DNA of 20,611 nucleotides from QHXQ01 sp036389375 (GCA_036389375.1 DASVQA010000114.1:1-20611), one strand, 5' to 3'. Counted from the first letter of the stretch, positions 1 through 7,636 are shown. Program-made: numbers and translations. The notes: generated by a model from the letters alone, not told the origin.

Positions 1-569
1 AAATTGTGCGTGGTGGCGTTCGTAGTGGGGGCGGGCGTGAAGACACCGCGCGTGGTCTGCCGTTCGCGGATGATGGTGTCGCCCGCGTCTAAGCGGATGA
101 TGGTGCGCGCCGACGGGTAGAACTCGAAGACGCCGCCCGCATCGAGCGCGAAGTTGTTGTGCTTGGGGCGGCAGATGGTGAGCGACGTGCTGCTACTACA
201 GTTGAAGCCCGTCGTGAACTCGCCGATGAACATCACGCCGGGGCGGGCTTTGGCGAAGAGACCGACGTGCTTGGTGCGCGCGCCGGCTTTGAGACCGACG
301 AAGGCCTGCGCCTTTTGGCCGATCTGCTCATTGCCGAGATGCGTTTCGGGGAAGAAGCTGGCTTCGGCGTCGAGCGCGAAATGGTCGTTGAAGTTGTAGC
401 CGATGCGCCCACCGAGGCCGTTCACCGTCGCGTCGAAGCTCGCTAAGTTGATGGCGGTGAACAGCCCGCCGATCTCGCTTTTGTATTCATCAGTCTGCGT
501 CTGCGCGTGGGCCGCGCACGGCGCAAGCACCAACAGCGCGAACGTGATGAGCAAATTTCTGCTGCGCAT
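1..569 (-). CDS. Secreted outer-membrane beta-barrel protein, 3' end outside window
   Basis: Reading the minus strand from ATG at 569 gives 189 codons with no stop before the left edge, so the C-terminus is missing. The first 22 residues are a clear signal peptide: basic MRSRN, a hydrophobic stretch, then a cleavage site at AHA before QTQT. The mature part begins EIGGLFTAINL and alternates short amphipathic strands with glycine-rich turns (GGRIGYNFNDHFALDAEASFF, read in pieces; later FVGLKAG and GLFAKARPG). This is the pattern of small outer-membrane barrels of the OmpA/OmpW-like kind common in Acidobacteria. A GGAG lies 8 bases before the ATG, which fixes the start. A -24/-12 promoter lies about 45 bases upstream. 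Two cysteines (FNCSS and TICRP) could form a disulfide in an outer loop. The specific function is unknown; membership of the barrel class is by strand pattern, not by a recognised family motif. Confidence 0.8.
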   Translation of the reverse strand, partial: MRSRNLLITFALLVLAPCAAHAQTQTDEYKSEIGGLFTAINLASFDATVNGLGGRIGYNFNDHFALDAEASFFPETHLGNEQIGQKAQAFVGLKAGARTKHVGLFAKARPGVMFIGEFTTGFNCSSSTSLTICRPKHNNFALDAGGVFEFYPSARTIIRLDAGDTIIRERQTTRGVFTPAPTTNATTHN

Positions 570-614
570 GTGTGTCACTCCAATGGATAAAATTCGTAAG
601 CACTGAAGCGCGTT

Positions 615-630
615 GGCAACGAACGTGCCG
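615..630 (-). promoter_or_regulatory. Sigma-54 (-24/-12) promoter for the minus-strand barrel gene
   Basis: On the minus strand this reads CGGCACGTTCGTTGCC. The sigma-54 consensus is TGGCACG-N4-TTGCW, so GGCACG and TTGC match fully with the correct N4 spacing, and only the first and last bases differ. Transcription would begin near 604, giving a leader of about 35 bases with the GGAG ribosome site before ATG 569. Recognition is by pattern; RpoN control is inferred. Confidence 0.6.
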
Positions 631-696
631 CGCGCATTTGCCCGCGAAAACCGGCTGCGCTAGTGCAACTGACGCGCGTGCTGGTGTCGCGTCGCG

Positions 697-710
697 CCGT
701 CACCTGACGG
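697..710. promoter_or_regulatory. Inverted repeat CCGTCA-CC-TGACGG, possible activator site
   Basis: A perfect 6-bp inverted repeat with a 2-bp centre lies in the divergent gap, about 70-80 bp upstream of the minus-strand -24/-12 element. That is a usual distance for an enhancer-binding protein of the NtrC class. The gap from 570 to 910 otherwise shows no supported gene. The binding partner is unknown; the neighbouring activator (2629-4014) is an obvious candidate, although this site is not the same as the repeated sites at 4018-4052. Confidence 0.3.
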
Positions 711-805
711 AAAATCACGACAGCGAAAAGCATGCGCCGGATGCAGCAGCGCGCGGCGCGGCCTGTTCAATGCCCGACGCGCGCCACTTATTCCTTATGC
801 CCTCC

Positions 806-834
806 TTGCTTTTCTACGTTGGCGCAGGTAGAAA
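806..834 (+). promoter_or_regulatory. Tentative sigma-70-like promoter for the kinase/activator pair
   Basis: TTGCTT (806-811) and TAGAAA (829-834) are separated by 17 bases inside one of the few AT-richer stretches of the gap, about 77 bases before ATG 911. The -10 box matches the consensus at four of six positions and the -35 box at three. This is weak evidence taken alone. Confidence 0.25.
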
Positions 835-910
835 ATGTGGCCGTAGCGCACGCGCTGTCGCCTTTACCTGCCGGACGGTGTGGCGCGTCACATCCCCGAC
901 CACGGCCGCG

Positions 911-2632
911 ATGAAGAGAAAAACAACAGCAGCAGCCGCGCGTGCGCCGAAGCCACGCCGCGCGCCCAAAGGCGATGCGCCACTTGCGCCCGCGCAAACT
1001 GTCCGCTTCGTGCGGGCCGACGTTGCGCCGGTCGAGAGCGCGGCGGCGTTGCGCGCGGTCGTCGAGACGGTGCGTCGCATCATGCAGGCGGACACGGCCG
1101 CCGTCGCCAGTTTCTCAACCGCCGACAAGACGATGACGTGGAAAGCTGCGAGCGGCTTTCGCGCGCCCGCCGAAGTACAGGAACGCGTGCTCGCGCTGAC
1201 CGGCCCCATTGCCGAGCGGGCCGCGACGACGGATGAACTGTTGTTATTTGAAGGCATCGGCGCACACGCAGACCTGCCGGCCGCGGACTTCCCCATCCAC
1301 GCTCCCGAAGGCGTGCGCAATGCGGCGCTCGCACCCTTGCGCGTGCGCGGCGAAACGCTCGGTGCGCTCGTCGTCGGCTATCGCACGCCGCACCGCTTGA
1401 GCGCCGAGGAGCGTCAGACGCTCGCCGGCTTGGCCGAGATGGCGGCGCTTGCGCTCGACAACGCACGCTTGTTGGAGATCGTTACTGCGTCGAAGAAAAT
1501 CTGGGAGCAGACCGTTGATGCAATCCCGGACGGCATCATCGTCCACGATGCCGCGCTGCGCATCACGCGCTGCAACGCCACGGCCGCCGAAGCGTTGGGC
1601 CACGAGCAGCCGACCGAAGTGCTCGGCATGTCGTGGGCCGACGCCTTCGCGCGCCTCTTCGGCGAGCGCGCCGCCGCCTATCACATGAACCAGACGGCGG
1701 CGCGTGCCACGTCCTTCGAGATACAGGCCGAAGATCGTCGTCGCTATCTCGTCACCATCGCGCCGCTCACAAGCATGGCGGCTGAAGATGTCGAGCGCGC
1801 AGCGACCGACGCCGGTTATGCCCCGCCCCATGCGAGCCGTCAGACATCATGGAGCGTGGTGACATGGAGCGACGTGACGGAGCTATCGGAGGTGCAGGAG
1901 CAACTTGCGCGCACGCGGCGGCTGGCAACGGTCGGACAACTAGCGGCGGGCGTCGCGCACGAGATCAATAACCCGCTCGCCGCGATCACCACCTGCGCCG
2001 AAGCGACGTTGCGCGACCTGCACCGAGCGCCGGAGCAGTTGCGCGCGTCCGTCGCCGAGCGCAACTGGCCGTTTTATCTCGAAGAGATCGTGCGGCAGGC
2101 GCTGCGCTGCAAGGCGATCACGCGCGGCCTGCTTGATCTCTCGCGCCAGCGTCGTGCGCGGCGCGCCGCGTGCGACATCAACGCGCTGGTCGCGCGCTCC
2201 GTCACGCTGCTTGTGCAGCACGCGGCCGAGCGCGGTCTCGAAGTGCGGACGCAATTAGACCGCGCGGTCGGCGAAGTGGCGACCGACGAGACGATGGTGC
2301 GGCAGATTCTCGACAACCTGTTGACGAACGCGCTCGACGCGTTGGGCGCGGCGGGCGGGCGCGTCACGGTCTCGACCGCGTCGCACGAGGAACGCATCAG
2401 CATCGAAGTAGCCGACACGGGCCCCGGCATTGCGCCCGACCTGCTTGCGCGCATCTTCGATCCGTTCTTCACGACCAAAGAGGCAGGGCAAGGATCGGGT
2501 CTGGGTCTGGCGATCTCAACCTCTTTGGCCGAAGCACTCGGCGGCGCGCTCACCGTCGAGTCAAAACCCGGCGCGGGCAGTTGCTTCCGTCTATGGCTGC
2601 CGCGCCGCGCCCCCGCAGGAGACGAAGGATGA
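911..2632 (+). CDS. Soluble GAF-PAS sensor histidine kinase, NtrB-like
   Basis: A 573-residue kinase with no membrane segment, so it probably senses a cytoplasmic signal. A basic Ala/Lys/Arg head (1-25) is followed by a GAF domain (about 35-190, ending in LAGLAEMAALALDNARL). A PAS domain follows (about 198-325; WEQTVDAIPDGIIVHD). The dimerisation/phosphoacceptor helix is GVAHEINNPLA with His350. The ATPase domain has the N box DNLLTNALDA (Asn473), G1 DTGPGI (502-507) and G2 GSGLGLAI (528-535). The HEINNPL form and C-terminal order resemble NtrB-type kinases that pair with sigma-54 activators. The reading frame stays open back to 572, but ATG 911 was chosen because the upstream residues are low-complexity Arg/Ala sequence with no domain. 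No clear Shine-Dalgarno precedes 911, so the start is uncertain; ATG 797 is an alternative. The stop overlaps the next start as ATGA. Confidence 0.88.
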   Translation: MKRKTTAAAARAPKPRRAPKGDAPLAPAQTVRFVRADVAPVESAAALRAVVETVRRIMQADTAAVASFSTADKTMTWKAASGFRAPAEVQERVLALTGPIAERAATTDELLLFEGIGAHADLPAADFPIHAPEGVRNAALAPLRVRGETLGALVVGYRTPHRLSAEERQTLAGLAEMAALALDNARLLEIVTASKKIWEQTVDAIPDGIIVHDAALRITRCNATAAEALGHEQPTEVLGMSWADAFARLFGERAAAYHMNQTAARATSFEIQAEDRRRYLVTIAPLTSMAAEDVERAATDAGYAPPHASRQTSWSVVTWSDVTELSEVQEQLARTRRLATVGQLAAGVAHEINNPLAAITTCAEATLRDLHRAPEQLRASVAERNWPFYLEEIVRQALRCKAITRGLLDLSRQRRARRAACDINALVARSVTLLVQHAAERGLEVRTQLDRAVGEVATDETMVRQILDNLLTNALDALGAAGGRVTVSTASHEERISIEVADTGPGIAPDLLARIFDPFFTTKEAGQGSGLGLAISTSLAEALGGALTVESKPGAGSCFRLWLPRRAPAGDEG

Positions 2633-4014
2633 GAAAGACGCGCGTGCTCGTCGTGGATGACGATCAACTGTTGCGCCAACTCGTGACCGATCAGCTTGCG
2701 CGTTCGGGTTTTGAAGCGTCGGCGGCCGCGTCGGGCGAAGAGGCGCTGACCGTGCTACAGGCAAGCGACTACGACGTGGTGCTCATGGACATACGCATGA
2801 CCGGCATGACGGGTCTGGCCGCGCTGCGCGAGATACGCCAACTCGACGACCCGCCCGAAGTGATCATGCTGACCGCCGACACTTCGTTGAGCACCGGCCT
2901 CGAAGCCATGCGCTACGGCGCTTACGACTATCTGACGAAGCCCGCAACGCTCGACGAGATGGAAGCACTCATTCGCAAGGCGGATGAGAAGCGCCGGCTC
3001 GTGCGGCAGAACGCGGGCTTGCGCGCGGCGGTGCGTGCGCCGCAGACCGAGGATGCGCTGCCCACGCTCGTCTATGCCAGCGCGGCGCTCGGCGGCGTCG
3101 TCACGCTGGCTGAGACGGCGGCGCGGCTCGACTCGACCGTCATCATCACGGGCGAGTCCGGCACGGGCAAGGACGTGCTTGCGCGTTTCATTCATCAAAA
3201 GAGCGCGCGCGCCGATGCACCGATGATCACGGTCAACTGCGGCGCGCTGCCCGAAGCGTTGTTCGAGTCGGAGTTCTTCGGCCACGAACGCGGCGCATTC
3301 ACCGGCGCGGCCGCCCTCAAGCGCGGTCTCATCGAAGCGGCCGATGGTTCGACGCTCTTTCTCGACGAAGTTGGTGAACTGCCGGCCGCCGCGCAAGTGA
3401 AACTGCTGCACCTGCTCGAACAGGGGCGCTACCGGCGCGTCGGCGCAACCCGCGACCGCGCCGCAGACGTGCGCATCATCGCCGCCACCAACCGCAATCT
3501 CGCGCAGGACGTGCAACAAAACCGCTTCCGCGCCGACCTCTTCTATCGCCTCAACGTCATCTCGCTGCACATTCCCCCTTTGCGCGAGCGACGCGAAGAC
3601 ATCCCCGCCCTCGTCCAGCATTTCATCGCGCTCTACCGCACACGCTTCAATCGCCCCACGCTCGCGCTCGCGCCGGCAGCGCAACAAAGGCTTAACACCT
3701 ACGACTGGCCCGGCAACGTGCGCGAGCTACGCAACACGCTTGAGCGTGCCGCCGCGCTCACCAACAGCGACACGCTCGAAGCCGAACAGCTACTCATGCC
3801 CAACGCGCGCACAGACGCAAGCGCATCGAACGATGGCGTGACCAACCACGCCCCACCCACCCTCGAAGAACTCGAACGACAACACATCCTGCGCGTGCTC
3901 GCCGAACAGGGCGGCAACCGCGAACGCGCCGCCGCCATCCTCGGCATCTCCGCCCGCACCCTCTACCGCAAGCTGCGCGAGTACGAGACAGGCCAACAGT
4001 CAGAAGGTCAATAA
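2629..4014 (+). CDS. Sigma-54-dependent response regulator, NtrC family (REC-AAA+-Fis)
   Basis: A 461-residue activator. The receiver domain (1-120) has acidic residues Asp10-12, phospho-acceptor Asp54 (VVLMD) and Lys104 (LTKP). The AAA+ domain has Walker A GESGTGKD (175-182), the sigma-54-contacting GAFTGA loop (222-227) and Walker B FLDE (244-247), then FRADLFYRLNV and WPGNVRELRN. The C-terminal Fis-type helix-turn-helix (about 427-452) contains NRERAAAILGISARTLYRKL. All parts needed to activate RpoN-holoenzyme are present. The start at 2629 follows AGGAG by 7 bases and overlaps the kinase stop (ATGA), so the kinase is almost certainly the cognate partner. Longer frames upstream of 2629 run inside the kinase gene and are not real. 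Likely targets are the adjacent -24/-12 promoters at 4164-4179 and 615-630; this is inference. Confidence 0.95.
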   Translation: MRKTRVLVVDDDQLLRQLVTDQLARSGFEASAAASGEEALTVLQASDYDVVLMDIRMTGMTGLAALREIRQLDDPPEVIMLTADTSLSTGLEAMRYGAYDYLTKPATLDEMEALIRKADEKRRLVRQNAGLRAAVRAPQTEDALPTLVYASAALGGVVTLAETAARLDSTVIITGESGTGKDVLARFIHQKSARADAPMITVNCGALPEALFESEFFGHERGAFTGAAALKRGLIEAADGSTLFLDEVGELPAAAQVKLLHLLEQGRYRRVGATRDRAADVRIIAATNRNLAQDVQQNRFRADLFYRLNVISLHIPPLRERREDIPALVQHFIALYRTRFNRPTLALAPAAQQRLNTYDWPGNVRELRNTLERAAALTNSDTLEAEQLLMPNARTDASASNDGVTNHAPPTLEELERQHILRVLAEQGGNRERAAAILGISARTLYRKLREYETGQQSEGQ

Positions 4015-4017
4015 CAT

Positions 4018-4064
4018 CTGACAAACTGTCTGCCCGCCTGACAAAACGTCAGCCTCACTTGTCA
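4018..4064. promoter_or_regulatory. Two phased activator-like sites plus a half-site
   Basis: CTGACAAACTGTCTG (4018-4032) and CTGACAAAACGTCAG (4038-4052) agree at 12 of 15 positions. Each is a dyad (GACA/TGTC and CTGAC/GTCAG), and their centres at 4025 and 4045 are exactly 20 bp apart, about two helical turns. A further half-site, TTGTCA, lies at 4059-4064. They sit just after the activator gene and about 120 bp upstream of a -24/-12 element, the usual geometry for cooperative binding of an NtrC-type activator. Binding by the 2629-4014 protein is inferred. Confidence 0.55.
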
Positions 4065-4163
4065 ACATGCGGGCCGCGCCGGTCTGCCTGCTCTCCGCGC
4101 CTTCTCCTTTCAGCTTCAACCATTTCAGCAGTTAACCCTGCTCGCCGGGCTGCGCCGCGTGCG

Positions 4164-4179
4164 TGGTATGCCGCTTGTT
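4164..4179 (+). promoter_or_regulatory. Candidate sigma-54 (-24/-12) promoter of the DUF11 operon
   Basis: TGGTATGCCGCTTGTT aligns with TGGCACG-N4-TTGCW at TGG, A and G in the -24 box and at TTG and the final T in the -12 box, with exact spacing. The usually conserved C of the -12 GC is a T here, a weakness. A start near 4191 would leave about 40 bases before the GTG at 4231. The phased dyads upstream make the call more likely. Confidence 0.45.
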
Positions 4180-4230
4180 ATGTGTGTAGCGCGGACGAGC
4201 CTGTCAGGGAGCAGCCCGGCAGGTTAATTG

Positions 4231-4674
4231 GTGAGTAAAACTAAGATGGCGCGTGTGATGATTTGTGACGATGATCAGGTGTTGGCGACGCAGTTGGTCG
4301 CTGCCCTCGAAGCGGCCGGGCACGAAGCCCAGACCTGCCGGCATACGATGGATATGCTGCGCGAGGCGGCCGCCGGACGCTTCGATCTGGTTGCGCTCGG
4401 CCTAGACATGGCCGGCTTCGGACGCTCGGGCGCAGTCGAAGCTTTAACCGAGTTAGCGCCGCACGTGCCTGTTATCGCCCTGCACGAACGCCCCGGCGAG
4501 ATCATGCAGGCCGCCACGCAGAACGCCCGCTTCGCCGCCGTCCTGCCGCGCACCGCCGCCGTCCGCAATTTCATGTACGCGGTCGCGTGCGCGCTCAACG
4601 AAACAAAGCCGCGTGTTAAGGGCCGGCCACGTAAAGCTTCGGCCGTCGCCGCCCGCCGTCGCGCCCTCGGTTAG
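4231..4674 (+). CDS. Degenerate receiver-domain protein with basic GRPRK tail
   Basis: A 147-residue protein. Residues 7-120 have the beta/alpha pattern of a CheY-like receiver, beginning MARVMICDDDQVLATQLV with Asp13-15. The expected phospho-aspartate position (DLVALG, residue 57) is glycine, the usual Thr/Ser after strand 4 is replaced (VIALHE), and the usual Lys-Pro is LPRT. Conventional phosphorylation is therefore unlikely, unless nearby Asp59 stands in. The tail (about 126-147) is strongly basic and contains KGRPRK (130-135), an AT-hook-like minor-groove motif. GTG 4231 was chosen because an AGG (4221-4223) lies 7 bases upstream; ATG 4246 is the alternative and would remove five residues. 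It is the first gene after the candidate sigma-54 promoter, so it may be a co-expressed regulator or DNA-binding accessory of the operon. No function is established. Confidence 0.75.
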   Translation: MSKTKMARVMICDDDQVLATQLVAALEAAGHEAQTCRHTMDMLREAAAGRFDLVALGLDMAGFGRSGAVEALTELAPHVPVIALHERPGEIMQAATQNARFAAVLPRTAAVRNFMYAVACALNETKPRVKGRPRKASAVAARRRALG

Positions 4675-4715
4675 ACCTCGTAAACCCAAACATATTGCCC
4701 ACCAGCAGGGCGGAG

Positions 4716-4729
4716 CCGGCACGCGCCGG
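4716..4729 (+). other. Short intercistronic stem-loop
   Basis: CCGGC and GCCGG flank a 4-base loop (ACGC) in the 87-bp gap between the pseudo-receiver and the next gene. No T-run follows, so it is not a standard terminator. It could stabilise or process the message; that role is inferred. Confidence 0.3.
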
Positions 4730-4761
4730 TCGCAATCGCTAACAGCGTAAGGAGAAACGTT

Positions 4762-5283
4762 ATGACGAAGTTGAAAAGAAGGTTTGGCGCACTGCCGTTG
4801 GCCGCGCTCGCACTGCTCGTAGTGGGCGGCGTGGGCGTGTTCGCGCAGCGCAACTACATGATCGGCGCAGGCCAGCCCGAAGTGAAGATCGTGCTTGCGG
4901 GCGCGGTTGAACGCGGACAGGAGCGCGTGGCGCTCGACAAGGCGGGCGAAGTGCGTCCCGGCGAAGTGCTCGCGTGGACGATCACCTCGCAGAACGACGG
5001 CACGGGCGCGGCGCGTGAATACAAGGCCACGGGGCAAATCCCGCAGGGCACTATCTTCATCGCCGGCAGCACCAGCGCCGACGGGGCGGCCTCCGTCACC
5101 TACAGCATCGATCATGGCAAGAGCTTCACGGCGCAGCCGACGATTGAAGAACGACAGGCCGATGGCAGCACGAAACGCGTGCCCGCGCCGGTCGCCATGT
5201 ACACACAGGTGCGTTACGAATGGTCGGACGCGCTCGCCGCTGGCAGCAAGCTGGCGGCCTCTTATAAGGTGCGCGTCAAATAG
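4762..5283 (+). CDS. Small exported DUF11-like protein
   Basis: A 173-residue protein with a signal peptide or membrane anchor at 1-28 (basic MTKLKRR, a long Leu/Ala/Val stretch, then VFA before QR). The rest (about 36-173) is one beta-rich domain. It has PGEVLAWTITSQNDG, then AREYKATGQIPQGTIFIAGST, and it finishes on RYEWSDALAAGSKLAASYKVRVK (read as separate strands). This is the pattern of the DUF11/TIGR01451 Ig-like repeat, which carries a 'not merely intrinsic, tension between terms and promised completion' type of extended strand order; here only a single copy is present. The end in VRVK resembles the ends of the two larger DUF11 proteins nearby. AAGGAG (4749-4754) lies 7 bases before the ATG. 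It probably acts in the periplasm or at the outer surface with those proteins. Family placement is by pattern, not a strong signature. Confidence 0.75.
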   Translation: MTKLKRRFGALPLAALALLVVGGVGVFAQRNYMIGAGQPEVKIVLAGAVERGQERVALDKAGEVRPGEVLAWTITSQNDGTGAAREYKATGQIPQGTIFIAGSTSADGAASVTYSIDHGKSFTAQPTIEERQADGSTKRVPAPVAMYTQVRYEWSDALAAGSKLAASYKVRVK

Positions 5284-5301
5284 GCCCGCCTGACACTCTC
5301 C

Positions 5302-5347
5302 CGCCGGAGACCCAGCCTCTCATTCCTATCGCTTCCCCGCTCCGGCG
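5302..5347 (+). other. Intercistronic stem-loop
   Basis: CGCCGGAG (5302-5309) pairs perfectly with CTCCGGCG (5340-5347) across a 30-base pyrimidine-rich loop, in the 103-bp gap between two DUF11 genes. There is no T-run. It may affect mRNA stability or gene dosage within the operon. Confidence 0.3.
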
Positions 5348-5386
5348 CTCGCCCAAATCCCACTGACACATTTGATGAGGAAGGAC

Positions 5387-7597
5387 ATGACAACCATATT
5401 TCAGACACGCATCGCGCCGGCCGCACTCTGGTCGTTGGCCGCCCTGCTCATGCTCGTCGTCATGACGGGCGGGCAGTCTGCGCGCGCGCAACAGACACCG
5501 GCCGACACGGTCATCTCGAACACGGCGACCGCGACCTACACGGACGGAACGGCCGGCAGCCCGACTTATAACGCACAGTCGTTGCCTGTCACCGTCACCG
5601 TCGCACGCGTCGCCGGTCTCGCCATCACCCCCGATGGCGGCACGCTCCCGAACGTCGTTGCCGGCCAGAACGGCGTGGACTTCACGTTCACCGTGACGAA
5701 CACCAGCAACTACGACACGACCGTGCAGTTTCTCGCCAACCGCGCGTCCATCGTGCTCGGCGGCAGCGCCACCGTGGCCATGGCCGTCATTGACGCGAAC
5801 GGCGACGGACAGGTGGACACCAACAGCGACGGCGTGTTGGATGCCGGCGACATAGACATCAAGAACAACGCCGCCAACGTCTCCTACCCCGTCACGCGGG
5901 CCGCTTCCTTCCTCGTCATCGTGCGCGTGAACATCAACGCGGCGGCCGGCGCTGGCACGAACGTCACCGTCACACTCGGCGACGCACCGGTCAACGGCAC
6001 GGCGGGCGATACCAGCCACGACAACGTGCGCCCGGCCGGTAATTCCGCCAACGAAGTCCGTACCAATACCACGACCGGCGCAGCGCCCGTCGGCGGCGAA
6101 GCGGAAGCGCGCGGCGATTCGCGCACGACCGTCGAGAACGACGCGCAACTGCGGCTCTCCATCAATCAGCCGGCCGGCCCCGTCGCGCGCGGCAGCGACA
6201 TCACCTACACATGGACGCTCAACAACGTCGGCGCGCGCAACGCGACAGCCGTGACGCTCCCGATCTCTTCGGGTGCGGCCGCGGCCGGCGTCGGCGTCTT
6301 CGTCATCGTGCCTGTCCCGCAGAAGACGGTCTTCAAGAACGTGGGCGTACTCCCGGCCGGCGTCACCGGCGTGCTCTATTCAACCGTCGGCGGCACGTTC
6401 AACGCGGCGGGCGTCGAAACCGACCTGCCCGACCCCTTAACGGTCGCCTCGCAGTGGTCAACCACCGTCCCGGCCGACCCGACCACCGTGCGCCGCGTCG
6501 CCTACAACCTCGGCGCGTCGCTCGCCGCCACCACCGGCACGGTCGCCAACATCCAGACCGTCGTGACCGTGCAGGCCACCGCCGATACCACGAACCCGGT
6601 CTTCGAGATCGGCGATGCGTTCGCTAAGAACAACATCGGCGCGACGATCCGAGATCAGTCCGGTGATGCGGTCGTCAACAAGGGCGACGGTAACGCCAAC
6701 TTCGACGAGCCGAAGATATACCCCGCGCCGACGCCGCCCGATCCGGTCAGCGCCACGCAGGGCTATCAAGTGCCGACGACGCTCTTGCAAGTCGGCGTGG
6801 TCTACATCGGCCCAAGCGGCGCACCGCGCGCCGTCAACACAACGAACAACGACGACTTCACCAACCTCTCGACCTCAACCGGCATCAACGTCGCGGCGGG
6901 CGGTAACACCAACGCCATCGGCACAGTCATCTTCACCAACACGGTGGAGAACGCAGGCAACGCCAACGACACGTTCACGCTGACCGCGCCGACCGTGCCC
7001 ACTGGCTTCACCGTCGAGATCAGCAAGGACGGCGGCACGACCTGGACGACCGTCTCAGGTGGCGGCTCAACCACGCTCGCCATCGCCTTCGGCGCGACGG
7101 CGAACATACAGGTACGCATCACCGTCCCGGCCGGCAACACCGTGCTGACCGGCTTCTCAACCACCATTCGCGCTGCGTCCGGCATCACGCCTGCGGCGAC
7201 CAACGACACGATTGACCGCACCTACACCGGCTTCCTGTTGCTCACCAAATCGGTGCGCATACTCGACGCCCCGAACGGCAACGTGCTTACGGATGCCATC
7301 CCCGGCAGCTACCTTGAGTACTCGGTGGTTTACAAGAACATCGCGTCCGCGGCTGTGGCCGGCAATCCGAACTTGACGGCCAACAACGTCGTCATCACGG
7401 AGAACGGCAACCTCGGCTCGCCCGCCGGTAACACCAACAACTGGGCGTCGTTCACGGACTACGTGACCGGCACGGCCGTCGATCCGGGCGGCACGATAGA
7501 CGTAACGCAGGCGGCCAGTGCCATCCTGAAGGACACCATCGTTCAGGTCTTGCCGCAGGCACAGGGGACGTTCAAGTTCACGGTCAAGATCAGATAA
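5387..7597 (+). CDS. Exported DUF11 repeat protein, 736 aa
   Basis: The signal peptide covers about 1-34, with cleavage after SARA before QQTPAD. The mature N-terminus has the module ADTVISNTATATYTD, which recurs in the giant protein downstream and is typical of exported DUF11-type proteins. At about 136-155 the run DANGDGQVDTNSDGVLDAGD looks like a calcium-binding Asp/Asn-Gly repeat of the thrombospondin type-3 or dockerin kind. Several Ig-like beta modules follow (for example DITYTWTLNNVGARNATAV, then NTVENAGNANDTFTLTAPT and YLEYSVVYKNIAS), ending in FKFTVKIR. There are no cysteines or catalytic motifs, so a structural surface or periplasmic role is likely. ATG 5387 was chosen because AGGAAGG lies just upstream; TTG 5372 and ATG 5375 are less well placed. 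It lies second in line of the exported set, 103 bp after the small DUF11 gene. Confidence 0.85.
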   Translation: MTTIFQTRIAPAALWSLAALLMLVVMTGGQSARAQQTPADTVISNTATATYTDGTAGSPTYNAQSLPVTVTVARVAGLAITPDGGTLPNVVAGQNGVDFTFTVTNTSNYDTTVQFLANRASIVLGGSATVAMAVIDANGDGQVDTNSDGVLDAGDIDIKNNAANVSYPVTRAASFLVIVRVNINAAAGAGTNVTVTLGDAPVNGTAGDTSHDNVRPAGNSANEVRTNTTTGAAPVGGEAEARGDSRTTVENDAQLRLSINQPAGPVARGSDITYTWTLNNVGARNATAVTLPISSGAAAAGVGVFVIVPVPQKTVFKNVGVLPAGVTGVLYSTVGGTFNAAGVETDLPDPLTVASQWSTTVPADPTTVRRVAYNLGASLAATTGTVANIQTVVTVQATADTTNPVFEIGDAFAKNNIGATIRDQSGDAVVNKGDGNANFDEPKIYPAPTPPDPVSATQGYQVPTTLLQVGVVYIGPSGAPRAVNTTNNDDFTNLSTSTGINVAAGGNTNAIGTVIFTNTVENAGNANDTFTLTAPTVPTGFTVEISKDGGTTWTTVSGGGSTTLAIAFGATANIQVRITVPAGNTVLTGFSTTIRAASGITPAATNDTIDRTYTGFLLLTKSVRILDAPNGNVLTDAIPGSYLEYSVVYKNIASAAVAGNPNLTANNVVITENGNLGSPAGNTNNWASFTDYVTGTAVDPGGTIDVTQAASAILKDTIVQVLPQAQGTFKFTVKIR

Positions 7598-7602
7598 CCC
7601 TA

Positions 7603-7629
7603 GCAACGCTTGTCCGCTGAAAGCGTTGC
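7603..7629 (+). other. Strong hairpin after the 736-aa gene
   Basis: GCAACGCTT (7603-7611) and AAGCGTTGC (7621-7629) form a perfect 9-bp stem with a 9-base loop, five bases after the stop codon. The following sequence is CCACAAC, not a T-run, so it is not a typical intrinsic terminator. It may be a partial terminator or a 3'-end protecting hairpin. Confidence 0.45.
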
Positions 7630-7636
7630 CCACAAC

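Noticed and set aside
614..628. TGGCAACGAACGTGC on the plus strand as a sigma-54 promoter for the kinase
   Set aside because: It is the mirror of the far better minus-strand element over the same bases, differs from consensus at several positions, and would leave nearly 270 bases before ATG 911.
572..910. Kinase start at ATG 572, which would add 113 residues
   Set aside because: The added residues are Arg/Ala/Cys-rich with no domain, signal or ribosome site, and would overlap the promoter and palindrome of the divergent gap. Open frames of this length are common at this GC content.
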